DNA from: Sphaerotilus uruguayifluvii
GTDB taxonomy: Bacteria > Pseudomonadota > Gammaproteobacteria > Burkholderiales > Burkholderiaceae_C
DNA length: 64,000 nucleotides
Assembly: GCF_013294065.1 (NCBI RefSeq)
Contig: NZ_JABSNM010000001.1
Location: 387,925-451,924 of the forward strand
Reading direction: 5' to 3'
Shown: piece after piece, positions 47,842-56,599 of the stretch
Layout of the letters: each line of letters begins with the position of its first letter
How positions within the stretch are numbered: the first letter of the stretch is position 1
The notes under the pieces: generated by a model
Told to the model about the DNA's origin: nothing
Seen by the model: only the letters and a program-made list of their open reading frames with translations
The model's database searches: none
Program-made: the position numbers and the translations under genes

Positions 47842-49578
47842 TCAGAAGCTTTCCCAGCTGTCGACCGAACCGCTGTCGTGGCTCGCGGCCACCGGGGCCG
47901 GCGCGGGAGCCGGTCGTGCCGCCGGTCGCGGGGCGGGTGCCGTGGCCACCGGAGCCGGAGCAGGGCGGGGTGCCGGGGCCGGGGGGGCTGAGCGGGGCGG
48001 AGCGCTGCGCGGGCGGGCGGACGCCGCGGGCGTGACGGCGGCCGTCGCGTCGATGCGGAAGCGCTGCACCGCCGCGTCCAGGCGCTCGGCCTCCTCGCGC
48101 AGGCCGTCGGCGGCGGCCGCGCTTTCCTCGACCAGCGCCGCGTTGCGCTGCGTCATCTCGTCGAGGTGGCTGATGGCGTGGTTGACGTGCTGGATGCCGC
48201 TGTTCTGCTCGGCGGCCGAGGCGGTGATGCGGCCGATCATCTCGGAGACGCGCTGCACCGAGCCGACCAGCTCGTCCATCGCCTGTCCGGCCTCCTCGAC
48301 CAGCCGAGCGCCCTGCTCGACGGTGCCGGTCGAGGCCTGGATCAGCGTCTTGATCTCGCGCGCCGCCGCGGCCGAGCGCTGCGCGAGGTTGCGCACCTCG
48401 CTGGCCACCACCGCGAAGCCGCGGCCCTGCTCGCCGGCGCGGGCGGCTTCCACCGCGGCGTTCAGCGCCAGGATGTTGGTCTGGAAGGCGATGCCGTCGA
48501 TCACGCCGATGATGTCGCCGATGCGCCGGCTCGACGAGGAGATCTCCTGCATGTTGCTGACCACCTGGCTGACGACCTGGCCGCCGCGCTCGGCGGCGGT
48601 GGCGGCCGAGCCGGCCAGGCGGTTGGCCTCCTCGGCGGCCTCGACGCTCTGGTGCACCGTCTGCGTCAGCTCGCCCATCGAGCCGGCGGTGTCCTGCAGG
48701 TTGCTGGCCGTCTGCTCGGTGCGCTGCGACAGGTCGAGGTTGCCGGCGGCGATCTCGGTGCTGGCGGTCTTCAGGGTGCCGGCGCTGCCGCGCACCTCGC
48801 CGACGAGCTGGCGCAGCGAGGCGGTCATGCGCTCGAGGCCGCGCATCAGGTCGCCGAGCTCGTCGCCGCGGCTGGTGTCGATGCGCGCCGTCAGGTCTCC
48901 GCCGGCGATGCGCTCGGTGGTGTCGATGGCCTCGCGGATCGGCTGCAGGATCGAGCGCGACATGCGCCAGGTCGACACCAGCAGCAGCGCGACCAGGCCG
49001 AGCATCATGCCGGTGACGATCTGCACCGTGGTCATGCGCGAGCGGGCGACCTCGCCCGAGAACTGCTCGACCTGGGCCTTCTGCGTCTGCACGAAGGCCT
49101 GCTGCGCGTTCATGTAGTCCTGGAGCCGGTCGCGCAGGCCGCGCATGCGGGTCTCGTCGATCGCCTCGCCGCCGGCCTGGGCAGCGGCGAGCTGCTTGCG
49201 CAGGTCCACATAGACCTTGCGGGTCTCGGCCACCTTGTCCAGCGCGGCCTTCTCGTCCGGGCGCTGCGCGCTCTCCTCGATGCCCTTCTGGATCTCGGTG
49301 ATGCGCGCCGAGGTGGCCTCCATCTCGGCCTTGATCCTGCCGCCCAGCGCGGTGTCGGTGCTGGCCAGCACCGTCAGCGCGCGTGCGGCGTTGGCCTCGG
49401 TCAGCGCGGCCCATTGCGCGGCGCGGTCGAGGTGCGAGTCCAGCTGCTGCTCGACCTGCCGGCCCTGCTCGATCTGGCCCCGGGTGCGCACGCTGACCGA
49501 GACGGCGACGATGCCGATGACCACGGCGGCCAGGACGGTGGGCAGCCACAGGCGCCGGTTCAGGGAGTTCTTCTTCAT
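47842..49578 (-). CDS. Methyl-accepting chemotaxis protein
   Basis: The 578-residue chemoreceptor has a first helix (about 11-32), a periplasmic four-helix-bundle-like sensor domain, a second helix (VTGMMLGLVALLLVSTW), a HAMP domain and the signalling hairpin QTNILALNAAVEAARAGEQG. A Pro/Ala-rich linker leads to the final residues SWESF (574-578), a close match to the NWETF-type pentapeptide that tethers CheR/CheB. This implies it is an adaptation-competent, abundant-type receptor. The ligand is unknown. The ATG at 49578 gives MKKNSLNRRLW. Confidence 0.93.
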   Translation of the reverse strand: MKKNSLNRRLWLPTVLAAVVIGIVAVSVSVRTRGQIEQGRQVEQQLDSHLDRAAQWAALTEANAARALTVLASTDTALGGRIKAEMEATSARITEIQKGIEESAQRPDEKAALDKVAETRKVYVDLRKQLAAAQAGGEAIDETRMRGLRDRLQDYMNAQQAFVQTQKAQVEQFSGEVARSRMTTVQIVTGMMLGLVALLLVSTWRMSRSILQPIREAIDTTERIAGGDLTARIDTSRGDELGDLMRGLERMTASLRQLVGEVRGSAGTLKTASTEIAAGNLDLSQRTEQTASNLQDTAGSMGELTQTVHQSVEAAEEANRLAGSAATAAERGGQVVSQVVSNMQEISSSSRRIGDIIGVIDGIAFQTNILALNAAVEAARAGEQGRGFAVVASEVRNLAQRSAAAAREIKTLIQASTGTVEQGARLVEEAGQAMDELVGSVQRVSEMIGRITASAAEQNSGIQHVNHAISHLDEMTQRNAALVEESAAAADGLREEAERLDAAVQRFRIDATAAVTPAASARPRSAPPRSAPPAPAPRPAPAPVATAPAPRPAARPAPAPAPVAASHDSGSVDSWESF

Positions 49579-49798
49579 CGTGGTCTTCTTCGTGTGGAGA
49601 GAGCGGTGAGGCGCGTGACGGGTGCGGCGGAGGCAGACCGTTTCGCGCTTCCGCAGCAAGTCGGCTGAAGTGGGCTCCGACTGGAGCGAGCGAGGAGCAC
49701 AACAGCCGGGTCGCTGCGGCGCAATTCCGCCTTTCCTCCCTTCGGGGGGAGGTCGAGCATCGCCACTCTGTGCGAGCCCCGAGCAAGGAGCCCCTGCC

Positions 49799-51532
49799 AT
49801 GCTGTCCTGGCTGATCAAGATCGATCGTCTCGTCCCGGTGCGCTACCTGACGCTGGCGGTCTGCGTGCTGATGGTGCTGGCCGGTGCGCTGGCCTGGTGG
49901 CTGGCCCATGGCGCCGGACCGTGGCTGCTGCTGGTCGGCGGCGCCGGCACGCTGCTGGGGGTGCGCGACCTGCGCCAGACCCAGCGCTCGGTGCTGCGCA
50001 ACTACCCGGTGCTGGGCCACATGCGCTACTGGCTCGAGTTCATCCGGCCGGAGATCCGCCAGTACTTCATCGAGAGCGACAACGAGGCCGCGCCCTTCTC
50101 GCGCCAGCAGCGCTCGCTGGTCTACCAGCGCGCCAAGGGCGATCCGGACAAGCGCCCCTTCGGCACGCAGGTCGACGTGCATGCCGAGGGCCACGAGTGG
50201 ATCAACCACTCGCTGGCGCCGACGACGCTGGACTCGCACGACTTCCGGGTGCTGATCGGCGGCCCGAACTGCCTGCAGCCCTACAGCGCCAGCGTCTTCA
50301 ACATCTCGGCGATGAGCTTCGGCGCGCTCAGCGCCAACGCCATCCTCGCGCTCAACGGCGGCGCGAAGAAGGGCGGCTTCATGCACGACACCGGCGAGGG
50401 CTCGATCAGCGCCTACCACCGCAGCCACGGTGGCGACCTGGTCTGGGAGATCGGCTCGGGCTACTTCGGCTGCCGCGACGCGCAGGGCCGCTTCAGCGAG
50501 GAGAAGTTCGTCGCCAACGCCACCTCGCCGCAGGTCAGGCTCATCGAGATCAAGCTGTCGCAGGGCGCCAAGCCCGGCCACGGCGGCGTGCTGCCCGGCC
50601 CGAAGGTCACGCCGGAGATCGCCGAGACCCGCGGCGTGGCCGCGGGCGAGGACTGCGTGTCGCCGGCGGCGCACACCGAGTTCGGCACGCCGGTCGAGCT
50701 GCTGCTCTTCCTGTCGCGGCTGCGCCGGCTCTCGGGCGGCAAGCCGGTCGGCTTCAAGCTCTGCATCGGCCATCCCTGGGAATGGTTCGCGATCTGCAAG
50801 GCCATGCTGGAGACGGGCCTGACGCCGGACTTCATCGTCGTCGACGGCGCCGAGGGCGGCACCGGCGCGGCGCCGCTGGAGTTCTCCGACCATGTCGGCG
50901 CGCCGCTGCAGGAGGGGCTGCTGCTGGTGCACAACACGCTGGTCGGCCTGAACCTGCGCGACCGCATCCGGCTGGGCGCCTCGGGCAAGATCGTCAGCGC
51001 CTTCGACATCGCCCGCGCGATGGCGCTGGGCGCGGACTGGTGCAACTCGGCGCGCGGCTTCATGTTCGCGCTGGGCTGCATCCAGGCCCAGCACTGCCAC
51101 ACCGGCGCCTGCCCCACCGGCGTGGCCACCCAGGATCCGCAGCGCCAGCAGGCGCTGGTGGTGCCCGACAAGATCGAGCGGGTGGCGCGCTACCACCGCA
51201 ACACGCTGCACGCGCTGCAGGAGCTGGTGCAGGCCGCCGGCCTGCACCATCCGGGCGAGATCACGGCCGCGCACATCGTGCGCCGCGTCGCCAACGACCA
51301 GGTGCGGCTGCTGCGCAACCAGCTCTGCTTCCTCGAGCCGGGCGAGCTGCTGGCCGCTGCCCGCGGCGAGGGCGACTGGCCGCACAACGTCTACCGGGTC
51401 TACTGGCCGATCGCGCGCGCCGACAGCTTCCAGCCGGTCGAGACCGAAGGTGCCGCGCCGCACCGGCCGGTCGGCGCGCTGCCGCGCCGGGTCGTGCCGC
51501 TGCACCCGGTCGCGGAGAGCGCCGGCCGCTGA
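49799..51532 (+). CDS. FMN-binding glutamate-synthase-family protein with N-terminal membrane helices
   Basis: The 577-residue protein has two N-terminal hydrophobic helices (YLTLAVCVLMVLAGALAWWL, PWLLLVGGAGTLLG), then the GltB central/FMN domain (NISAMSFGALSANAILALNGGAK, GAKPGHGGVLPG, DGAEGGTGAAPLEFSDHVG) and a CX5CX4C-like cluster region (CIQAQHCHTGACPTGVATQ). It lacks the glutaminase domain, so it is not a full glutamate synthase. Its reaction is unknown; membrane-anchored relatives are common in proteobacteria. AAGGAG precedes the ATG at 49799. Confidence 0.9.
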   Translation: MLSWLIKIDRLVPVRYLTLAVCVLMVLAGALAWWLAHGAGPWLLLVGGAGTLLGVRDLRQTQRSVLRNYPVLGHMRYWLEFIRPEIRQYFIESDNEAAPFSRQQRSLVYQRAKGDPDKRPFGTQVDVHAEGHEWINHSLAPTTLDSHDFRVLIGGPNCLQPYSASVFNISAMSFGALSANAILALNGGAKKGGFMHDTGEGSISAYHRSHGGDLVWEIGSGYFGCRDAQGRFSEEKFVANATSPQVRLIEIKLSQGAKPGHGGVLPGPKVTPEIAETRGVAAGEDCVSPAAHTEFGTPVELLLFLSRLRRLSGGKPVGFKLCIGHPWEWFAICKAMLETGLTPDFIVVDGAEGGTGAAPLEFSDHVGAPLQEGLLLVHNTLVGLNLRDRIRLGASGKIVSAFDIARAMALGADWCNSARGFMFALGCIQAQHCHTGACPTGVATQDPQRQQALVVPDKIERVARYHRNTLHALQELVQAAGLHHPGEITAAHIVRRVANDQVRLLRNQLCFLEPGELLAAARGEGDWPHNVYRVYWPIARADSFQPVETEGAAPHRPVGALPRRVVPLHPVAESAGR

Positions 51533-51551
51533 GCCGCGCTGCGGCCGGCCT

Positions 51552-52073
51552 TCAGTCGCTCAGCACGATCACCGCGACGCGGCGGTTCTGCGTCCGGCCG
51601 GCCTCGGTGGCGTTGTCGGCGATCGGGCGGGTCGCGCCCAGGCCGCGCGCCTGCAGGCCGGCGGCCGGGAAGCCGCGCGATTCCATCTCGCGCGCCACCA
51701 CCTCGGCGCGGCGCAGCGACAGGCGCTGGTTGACCGCGGCGTCGCCGACGCTGTCGGTATGGCCCTCGATGCGCACCCGCGTCAGGCCGACCTTCACCAG
51801 CGACTCCGTCAGCCGCGCCACGGTCTCGGTCTCGCCGGCGCCGAGCCGGTCGGCGCCGAAGCCGAACAGCACGCGGCTGCCCATGCTCAGCGTCCAGCCC
51901 TCGTCGGTCTCGACGAAGCCGAGGTCGCGCATCGTGCGCACCTGTTCCGGGCTGAACTTCGGGGCTGGCGGTGGCGGGGGCGTCGCGCAGCCGCTGGCCA
52001 GCGCCGCCAGCGTCAGGCCCAGGGTCATCATCCGCCGTCGCGAGGTCCGGGCGGGCAGGGGGAGCGAGAACAT
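51552..52073 (-). CDS. yfiB: OmpA-domain lipoprotein, YfiB-like
   Basis: The 173-residue lipoprotein (lipobox ASGC) has an OmpA-type peptidoglycan-binding domain: RVLFGFGADRLG, VRIEGHTDSVGD, NQRLSLRRAEVV and NRRVAVIVL. As the last gene after yfiR and yfiN homologues it corresponds to YfiB, which captures YfiR at the outer membrane and so relieves inhibition of the cyclase. The link to envelope stress is known from Pseudomonas and inferred here from gene order. Confidence 0.85.
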   Translation of the reverse strand: MFSLPLPARTSRRRMMTLGLTLAALASGCATPPPPPAPKFSPEQVRTMRDLGFVETDEGWTLSMGSRVLFGFGADRLGAGETETVARLTESLVKVGLTRVRIEGHTDSVGDAAVNQRLSLRRAEVVAREMESRGFPAAGLQARGLGATRPIADNATEAGRTQNRRVAVIVLSD

Positions 52074-52096
52074 CTTCTTTTCTCCAGGGGAGCAGG

Positions 52097-53341
52097 TCAG
52101 GTCGCGGCGCCCTCGGGGCTGCCGCGCAGGGGCCGGCGATGCTGCCGTCCGGCCTGCTTGGCGCGATACATCGCGCGGTCGGCGGTGTCGAGCAACGCCG
52201 GAATCGTGTCGCCGTCCTGCGGGAAGGTCGCGATGCCCGCGCTCAGGCCGCAGCGGAAGCAGCCCGACTCGCCGAGATCGAAGGGCACCTGCATGATCCG
52301 GCCGATCTCGCGCGCGATGCGGCGCGCGTCGTCGACCTGGCGCAGCGGCTGCAGCAGCACCGCGAACTCGTCGCCGCCGAGCCGGGCGACGACGTCGCCC
52401 TCGCGCACCACCGCACGCAGCCGCTCGGCCATCTGCACCAGCAGCCGGTCGCCGGCGGCATGGCCGGCGGTGTCGTTGACGGCCTTGAAGCCATCGGCAT
52501 CGAGGTAGAGCACGCCGAAGGGCTGGCCGTGCTGCTGCGAGGCCAGCAGCGCCTGCTCGAGGCGCTGCTGGAAGCTCGCCCGGTTGGCCAGCCCGGTCAG
52601 CGCGTCATGCCAGGCGCGCTGCGACAGGCTGTCGCGGTCCTGCTGCAGATGGCGGTGATGCACGTCGATCTCGGCCAGCATCGCGTTGAAGTCCTCGCCC
52701 AGCGCATGCAGCTCGGCGATCGGCGCGGCCGGCGCGCGCCGGTCGAAGGCGCGCTCGCAGCGGATCGAGCGCGTCAGCGCCGCCAGCCGGTCGATCGGCT
52801 CGACGATCGAGCGCTCGAGCCGGCGCGTCATCAGCGAGGCCACGCCCAGCGTCGCGGTCACGCACAGCAGACCCGCGCCCAGCCCCCAGAGCAGCAGCTC
52901 GATGAAGTCGCTGCCCTCGCCGCTGAGCTGCACCTCGCCGATGCGCCGGCCGTTGCCGTCGAGCACCGGGGCGCTGGCATGGTCGTGCATCAGCGTCTGG
53001 CCGATGCCGGCCTGCAGCGCGGCCAGCCCGGTGGGCGCCGGCGGGCGCAGCTCGACCAGCACCTGGCCGTCTGGCAGCACCACCCGCAGCAGGCCGAGCT
53101 TCTCGCGCCGCTGGATCGGCTGCAGCACCTCCCGGATCGCGTCGAGGTCGCGGAACATGACCGCCGCCTCGATCGAGTAGCCGGTGGCTCGTGCCAGCAG
53201 CTCCAGATGGCGTGCCTGCATCGAGCCCAGCACCGCATGGCCGATCAGGCCCAGCAGCAGGCCGAACAGCAGCAGCGTCACCGACGCGACCTGCCAGTGA
53301 CCGCGCCGCAGCACCCGCGCCAGGGTCGGTCGCGCCGTCAT
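52097..53341 (-). CDS. yfiN: YfiN/TpbB-like membrane diguanylate cyclase
   Basis: The 414-residue protein has a first helix (about 20-40), a small periplasmic PAS-like region, a second helix (about 148-172), HAMP and a GGDEF domain with GGDEF at 322-326 and the product-inhibition site RxxD (R313-D316) intact. It makes c-di-GMP and in relatives is held inactive by periplasmic YfiR. Its start overlaps the yfiR stop (ATGA). Confidence 0.9.
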   Translation of the reverse strand: MTARPTLARVLRRGHWQVASVTLLLFGLLLGLIGHAVLGSMQARHLELLARATGYSIEAAVMFRDLDAIREVLQPIQRREKLGLLRVVLPDGQVLVELRPPAPTGLAALQAGIGQTLMHDHASAPVLDGNGRRIGEVQLSGEGSDFIELLLWGLGAGLLCVTATLGVASLMTRRLERSIVEPIDRLAALTRSIRCERAFDRRAPAAPIAELHALGEDFNAMLAEIDVHHRHLQQDRDSLSQRAWHDALTGLANRASFQQRLEQALLASQQHGQPFGVLYLDADGFKAVNDTAGHAAGDRLLVQMAERLRAVVREGDVVARLGGDEFAVLLQPLRQVDDARRIAREIGRIMQVPFDLGESGCFRCGLSAGIATFPQDGDTIPALLDTADRAMYRAKQAGRQHRRPLRGSPEGAAT

Positions 53342-53895
53342 GGCATGCCCCCTTCGCCGCGCGGCTGGCCCAGGCGCAGCACCTGCGGATGAACCTTCAG
53401 GCCGCTGCGCGAGACGATGTCCAGATTGAGCTCGAGGCGCAGCCCCGGCGTGCTGCCGCGCGGCACCAGGCAGAACATGCCCCCGCGCGAGCAGAAGGCC
53501 GCTCCCTCGCCGATCGTCACCACCGGCAGGCCCGCCAGCCGAGGCAGCGCCGCCTCGGCCGCCGCTCCCGCGCCGAGGTAGATCACGTCGCAGTTGCCGG
53601 GCAGCTCGGCCCCGGCCGCCAGCGCCCGCACCGGCTGCATCCGGCCGGCGGGCACCTCCTCGTGCAGCTTCAGCAGGTCGGCGGCATGCAGGCTGGTGCT
53701 GCTGACGCACAGCTGCACCGGCCGCGCCGCGCCGGGCCAGCGGGTGTGGCCGATGATGCCGGCCACCGCATCGACCACCGCCAGCGGGGGCGTCGCCACC
53801 TGCGCCCGCACCGGATCCGCCTGCGGCAGCAGCAGCGCAGCCAGCATCAGAAGGCTGGAGCTGCGCTGGCGAAAGGGGGCGGAGCGGATGGACAC
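53338..53895 (-). CDS. yfiR: YfiR-family periplasmic repressor
   Basis: The 185-residue exported protein matches the YfiR/DUF4154 pattern: AGIIGHTRWPG, VQLCVSSTS, NCDVIYLGAGA, LPVVTIGEGAAFCSRGGMFCLV and LELNLDIVSRSGLKVHPQVLRL. Four cysteines stand at the positions used for disulfides in YfiR. It inhibits YfiN in the periplasm. The start appears to be GTG 53895. It is first in the yfiR-yfiN-yfiB operon, preceded by a CGTTC-TCTG-GAACG inverted repeat (53918-53931). Confidence 0.87.
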   Translation of the reverse strand: MSIRSAPFRQRSSSLLMLAALLLPQADPVRAQVATPPLAVVDAVAGIIGHTRWPGAARPVQLCVSSTSLHAADLLKLHEEVPAGRMQPVRALAAGAELPGNCDVIYLGAGAAAEAALPRLAGLPVVTIGEGAAFCSRGGMFCLVPRGSTPGLRLELNLDIVSRSGLKVHPQVLRLGQPRGEGGMP

Positions 53896-54195
53896 GGCCG
53901 GCGGTCAAGGCATGGATCGTTCTCTGGAACGCGGCGGATTCTCGGTCAGGGGCCACGTTAAGACACCCTGCTTGAGTTCGCATGAATTCCGCCTGGGCGA
54001 CTTTGTGCCGTGAAGAAAATCACGCGGTACCCCCAGGATCCTAGGTCGAGATGTTCGACCGGATCTGAAAAGTTGTGTCAAGCCGTTGCGAGGCGTGAAG
54101 TCCGCCGCGCCGAACCCATCCGTACCGCGGCAGCATCTGGATATTCGGCAAATGGGATGTTTTCCCATTTATTGCTCACTTCCGGAGAATCCGAC
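53896..54195 (+). promoter_or_regulatory. AT-richer divergent gap with several inverted repeats
   Basis: This 300-bp region separates yfiR from the DUF4382/DUF5666 gene and has no gene. It holds CGTTC-TCTG-GAACG (53918-53931), GGTCGA-GATGT-TCGACC (54044-54060) and AAATGGGA-TGTTT-TCCCATTT (54150-54170). The last is 25 bp before the downstream ATG and could be an operator or leader hairpin. No riboswitch consensus was recognised. Confidence 0.5.
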
Positions 54196-55677
54196 ATGTT
54201 CCGAACTGTTCCGACTGTCCGTCATCGCCTGCCGCGCAGGATGTCCCTCGGCCTGGGCTCGGCCGTGCTGGCGGCCGCGCTGGCCGCCTGCGGTGGCGGG
54301 GGCGACACCAGCGCCACCATGGCCTCTTCCACACCGACGGCCGCAGCCGCCTCGGTCACGCTGCAGACCTACATCACCGACAACCTGACGAGCGACTACG
54401 CCAAGGTCTGGGTGTCGATCCAGCGCATCGTCGCCACCGCCGCCGACGGCACCGAGGCGGTGCTGCTCGACGCCTCGGCCGAGCCGGTCGTGGTCGACCT
54501 GGCCTCGCTGGCGTCGGTGGGCGAACTGGTGTCGAGCGCCACCGTGCCGGTGGGCGTGTGGACCGGGGTGAAGGTGACGCTCTCGAACGCGGTGCAGCTG
54601 GTCTCGCTCGACGGCGCGAGCACCACCGAGGCCAAGTTCGCCGCCAGCGGCGACACCTACGACTGGACGGTGCGCGGCGTCACGCTCGACACCGCGACCG
54701 CGGCGCAGCTGGTGCTCGACTTCGACCTGCAGCACTTCAGCTACAGCGCCACCACCGGGCTGGTCACGCCGGACGTGAAGGTGCCCTCGACCAGCAGCGC
54801 CTTCGGCAAGTTCGTGCGCCAGCAGGGCCGGGTGCACGGCACGGTCAGCGCAGTCGATGCCACGGCCGGCACGCTGACGATCACCGATGCCCGCCTGGGC
54901 AGCGTCGTGGTGACGCTGGCCAGCGATGCGGTCATCACCAACGCCTCGACCGGCGCGACGATGACGCTGGCCGAGATCGCCGCCGGTGCCACGGTGCGGG
55001 TCAAGGGCACGGTCACGCCGGGCGCGACCACCGACGATCCGGTCACGGTGACCGCCACGCTGGTGCAGGTCGAGGCCGCCTCGTCGGCCAGCACCGCGAC
55101 GACGGTGGTGGTGCGCGGCACCGGCACGGTGGTGTCGCTGTCGGGCACGACGCTGACGCTCGCGCTGACCGAGGCCAGCTTCCTGCCCTCGAGCGCCACG
55201 CTGGTGCTCGATCTGGCCTCGGCCCGCTATGCGCACGGCACGGCGGCCGATCTGGTCGCGGGGGCCACGGTCAACTTCCGCGGCAAGCTCTCGGGCAGTG
55301 GCTCGTCGTCGAGCGTGAGCGCGTCGATGATCGACGTCGAGGGCGCCTCGTCGGCCACCGAGCGGGCGCGCCACGGCTCCGACAGCACGGCCGCGACCCT
55401 CGCGACGCTGGCGGGCACCGTCGGCACGGTGGCCGGCGACGGCACCTTCACCGCGACCGTGGCCGCCTCCAGCGCCGCCCGTGCGGTGGCGGCCGGCACC
55501 TACACGGTCGACCCGAGCGGCGCGGTCTGGCGCGCCGGCAGCGCGAGCTGCCTGGTGGCCGGGGCCAGCGTGCGCGCCACCGGCACCCTGGCCGACACCA
55601 CCTTCACCGCGAAGACGATCGAGGTGCCGGGCTGCAGCGGCACCACCCGCCGCTCGGTGGCGGGGCGCCGGCGCTGA
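54196..55677 (+). CDS. DUF4382/DUF5666 repeat lipoprotein
   Basis: The 493-residue lipoprotein (AACGGGGDTS after the signal) begins with a DUF4382-like domain (TLQTYITDNLTSDYAKVWVSIQ) and continues with repeated DUF5666 units, each running like GRVHGTVSAVDATAGTLTITD followed by VTLASDAVITNASTG and VRVKGTVTPG. Such beta-rich repeats occur on exported proteins of unknown function. It is Thr/Ser/Ala/Val-rich with few charges. An 8-bp hairpin lies just before the start. Regulation and role are unknown. Confidence 0.82.
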   Translation: MFRTVPTVRHRLPRRMSLGLGSAVLAAALAACGGGGDTSATMASSTPTAAAASVTLQTYITDNLTSDYAKVWVSIQRIVATAADGTEAVLLDASAEPVVVDLASLASVGELVSSATVPVGVWTGVKVTLSNAVQLVSLDGASTTEAKFAASGDTYDWTVRGVTLDTATAAQLVLDFDLQHFSYSATTGLVTPDVKVPSTSSAFGKFVRQQGRVHGTVSAVDATAGTLTITDARLGSVVVTLASDAVITNASTGATMTLAEIAAGATVRVKGTVTPGATTDDPVTVTATLVQVEAASSASTATTVVVRGTGTVVSLSGTTLTLALTEASFLPSSATLVLDLASARYAHGTAADLVAGATVNFRGKLSGSGSSSSVSASMIDVEGASSATERARHGSDSTAATLATLAGTVGTVAGDGTFTATVAASSAARAVAAGTYTVDPSGAVWRAGSASCLVAGASVRATGTLADTTFTAKTIEVPGCSGTTRRSVAGRRR

Positions 55678-55687
55678 GGCGGCCGCG

Positions 55688-56095
55688 TCAGTCGAGACCG
55701 CCGCCCGGTGCGGAGGCCAGGCGCTGCGTCGACGGATCGCCGAACTGCACATGGCGCACGCCGGCGCGCTGCAGGCCGGTCTGCAGCGCCTCGACGCTGG
55801 CGACCGGCGCCTGCGGGGCGATCTTCAGCACGATGCCCAGCGTGTCGGCGCTGCGGCCATCGGCGAGCGTGGCCGCGGCATGCGCGCAGTCGAGCTCGCG
55901 ACCGGCGCTGCGGCAGCGGCCGTCGGCCCCGACCTCGACATCGACGCGCTGGCGCGCCACCGGCTTCGGCGCCGGGCTGCAGCCGGCCAGCGTCGCCAGC
56001 ACCGACAGGGCCGTCAGCGCGAGTCGCGCCGACGGCCGCGCCGGGCGGCAGGAGGGGAAGGAGAGCCCGCAGCGGGCCGGCAGGTCGTCGATCAT
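55688..56095 (-). CDS. Small lipoprotein with ExbD-like periplasmic pattern
   Basis: The 135-residue protein has a signal ending LATLAGCSPAP (lipobox) and a body with VDVEVGADGRCRSAG, TLGIVLKIAPQAPVASVEALQTGLQRAGVRHVQFGD. That strand-helix pattern resembles the periplasmic domain of ExbD/TolR. It has no ExbD membrane helix, so it is not a channel subunit. Two cysteines (RCR and DCAH) could pair. The function is not known. Confidence 0.6.
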   Translation of the reverse strand: MIDDLPARCGLSFPSCRPARPSARLALTALSVLATLAGCSPAPKPVARQRVDVEVGADGRCRSAGRELDCAHAAATLADGRSADTLGIVLKIAPQAPVASVEALQTGLQRAGVRHVQFGDPSTQRLASAPGGGLD

Positions 56096-56241
56096 GGTTC
56101 GGCTGGACGGTGAGGCGATGGGCCGGGGCGCCCAGAAGCACAAGGGCCCCGACAGGGGCCCACAGGGTACCGGTTGCCGAGGCCACCGGTCATCACATCA
56201 TCGCATCGGCGCGCGGCACGAAGCCTGCGCACCTCGCGACA

Positions 56242-56442
56242 TCACTTCGACGCGGCAGCGGCCGGCGCTTCGGCAGCGGCAGCCTTCTTGGCCTTGTGGT
56301 GATGGTGCTTCTTCTTGTGCATCGGCTTGGCGGCCGGAGCGGTGGCAGCAGCCGGAGCAGCCGGATCCGCGGCCGGAGCATCGGCGGCGAAGGCACCAGC
56401 GGCGAACAGGGAGGCGATCAGGGCGGCGAGCAGCTTCTTCAT
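56242..56442 (-). CDS. Small exported His/Lys/Ala-rich protein
   Basis: The 66-residue protein has a clear signal peptide (KKLLAALIASLFAAGAFA) and a mature part of Ala/Pro repeats around a KPMHKKKHHHHKAKK cluster. The histidine cluster could bind metal ions, and the basic character is reminiscent of acid-shock proteins. Both ideas are inferences. ATG 56460 would add six residues. It is monocistronic. Confidence 0.7.
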   Translation of the reverse strand: MKKLLAALIASLFAAGAFAADAPAADPAAPAAATAPAAKPMHKKKHHHHKAKKAAAAEAPAAAASK

Positions 56443-56599
56443 GGTCGAGACAGTGTCCATGTGATTCCCGAGCCGGTGTCTTGCGGAGATCGGTCCTGCG
56501 CCGGCTCGCCGATTCAACGATGACCCTGTGGCAAACGTTGACGATTTTCCAGATCTTCACGTTTCTTTGCCGATGTTCACGAGGGTGTCGGAATCGGGC

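Noticed and set aside
54005-54195. c-di-GMP (GEMM) riboswitch before the DUF4382/DUF5666 gene
   Set aside because: The hairpins are there but the conserved GEMM sequence blocks are absent.
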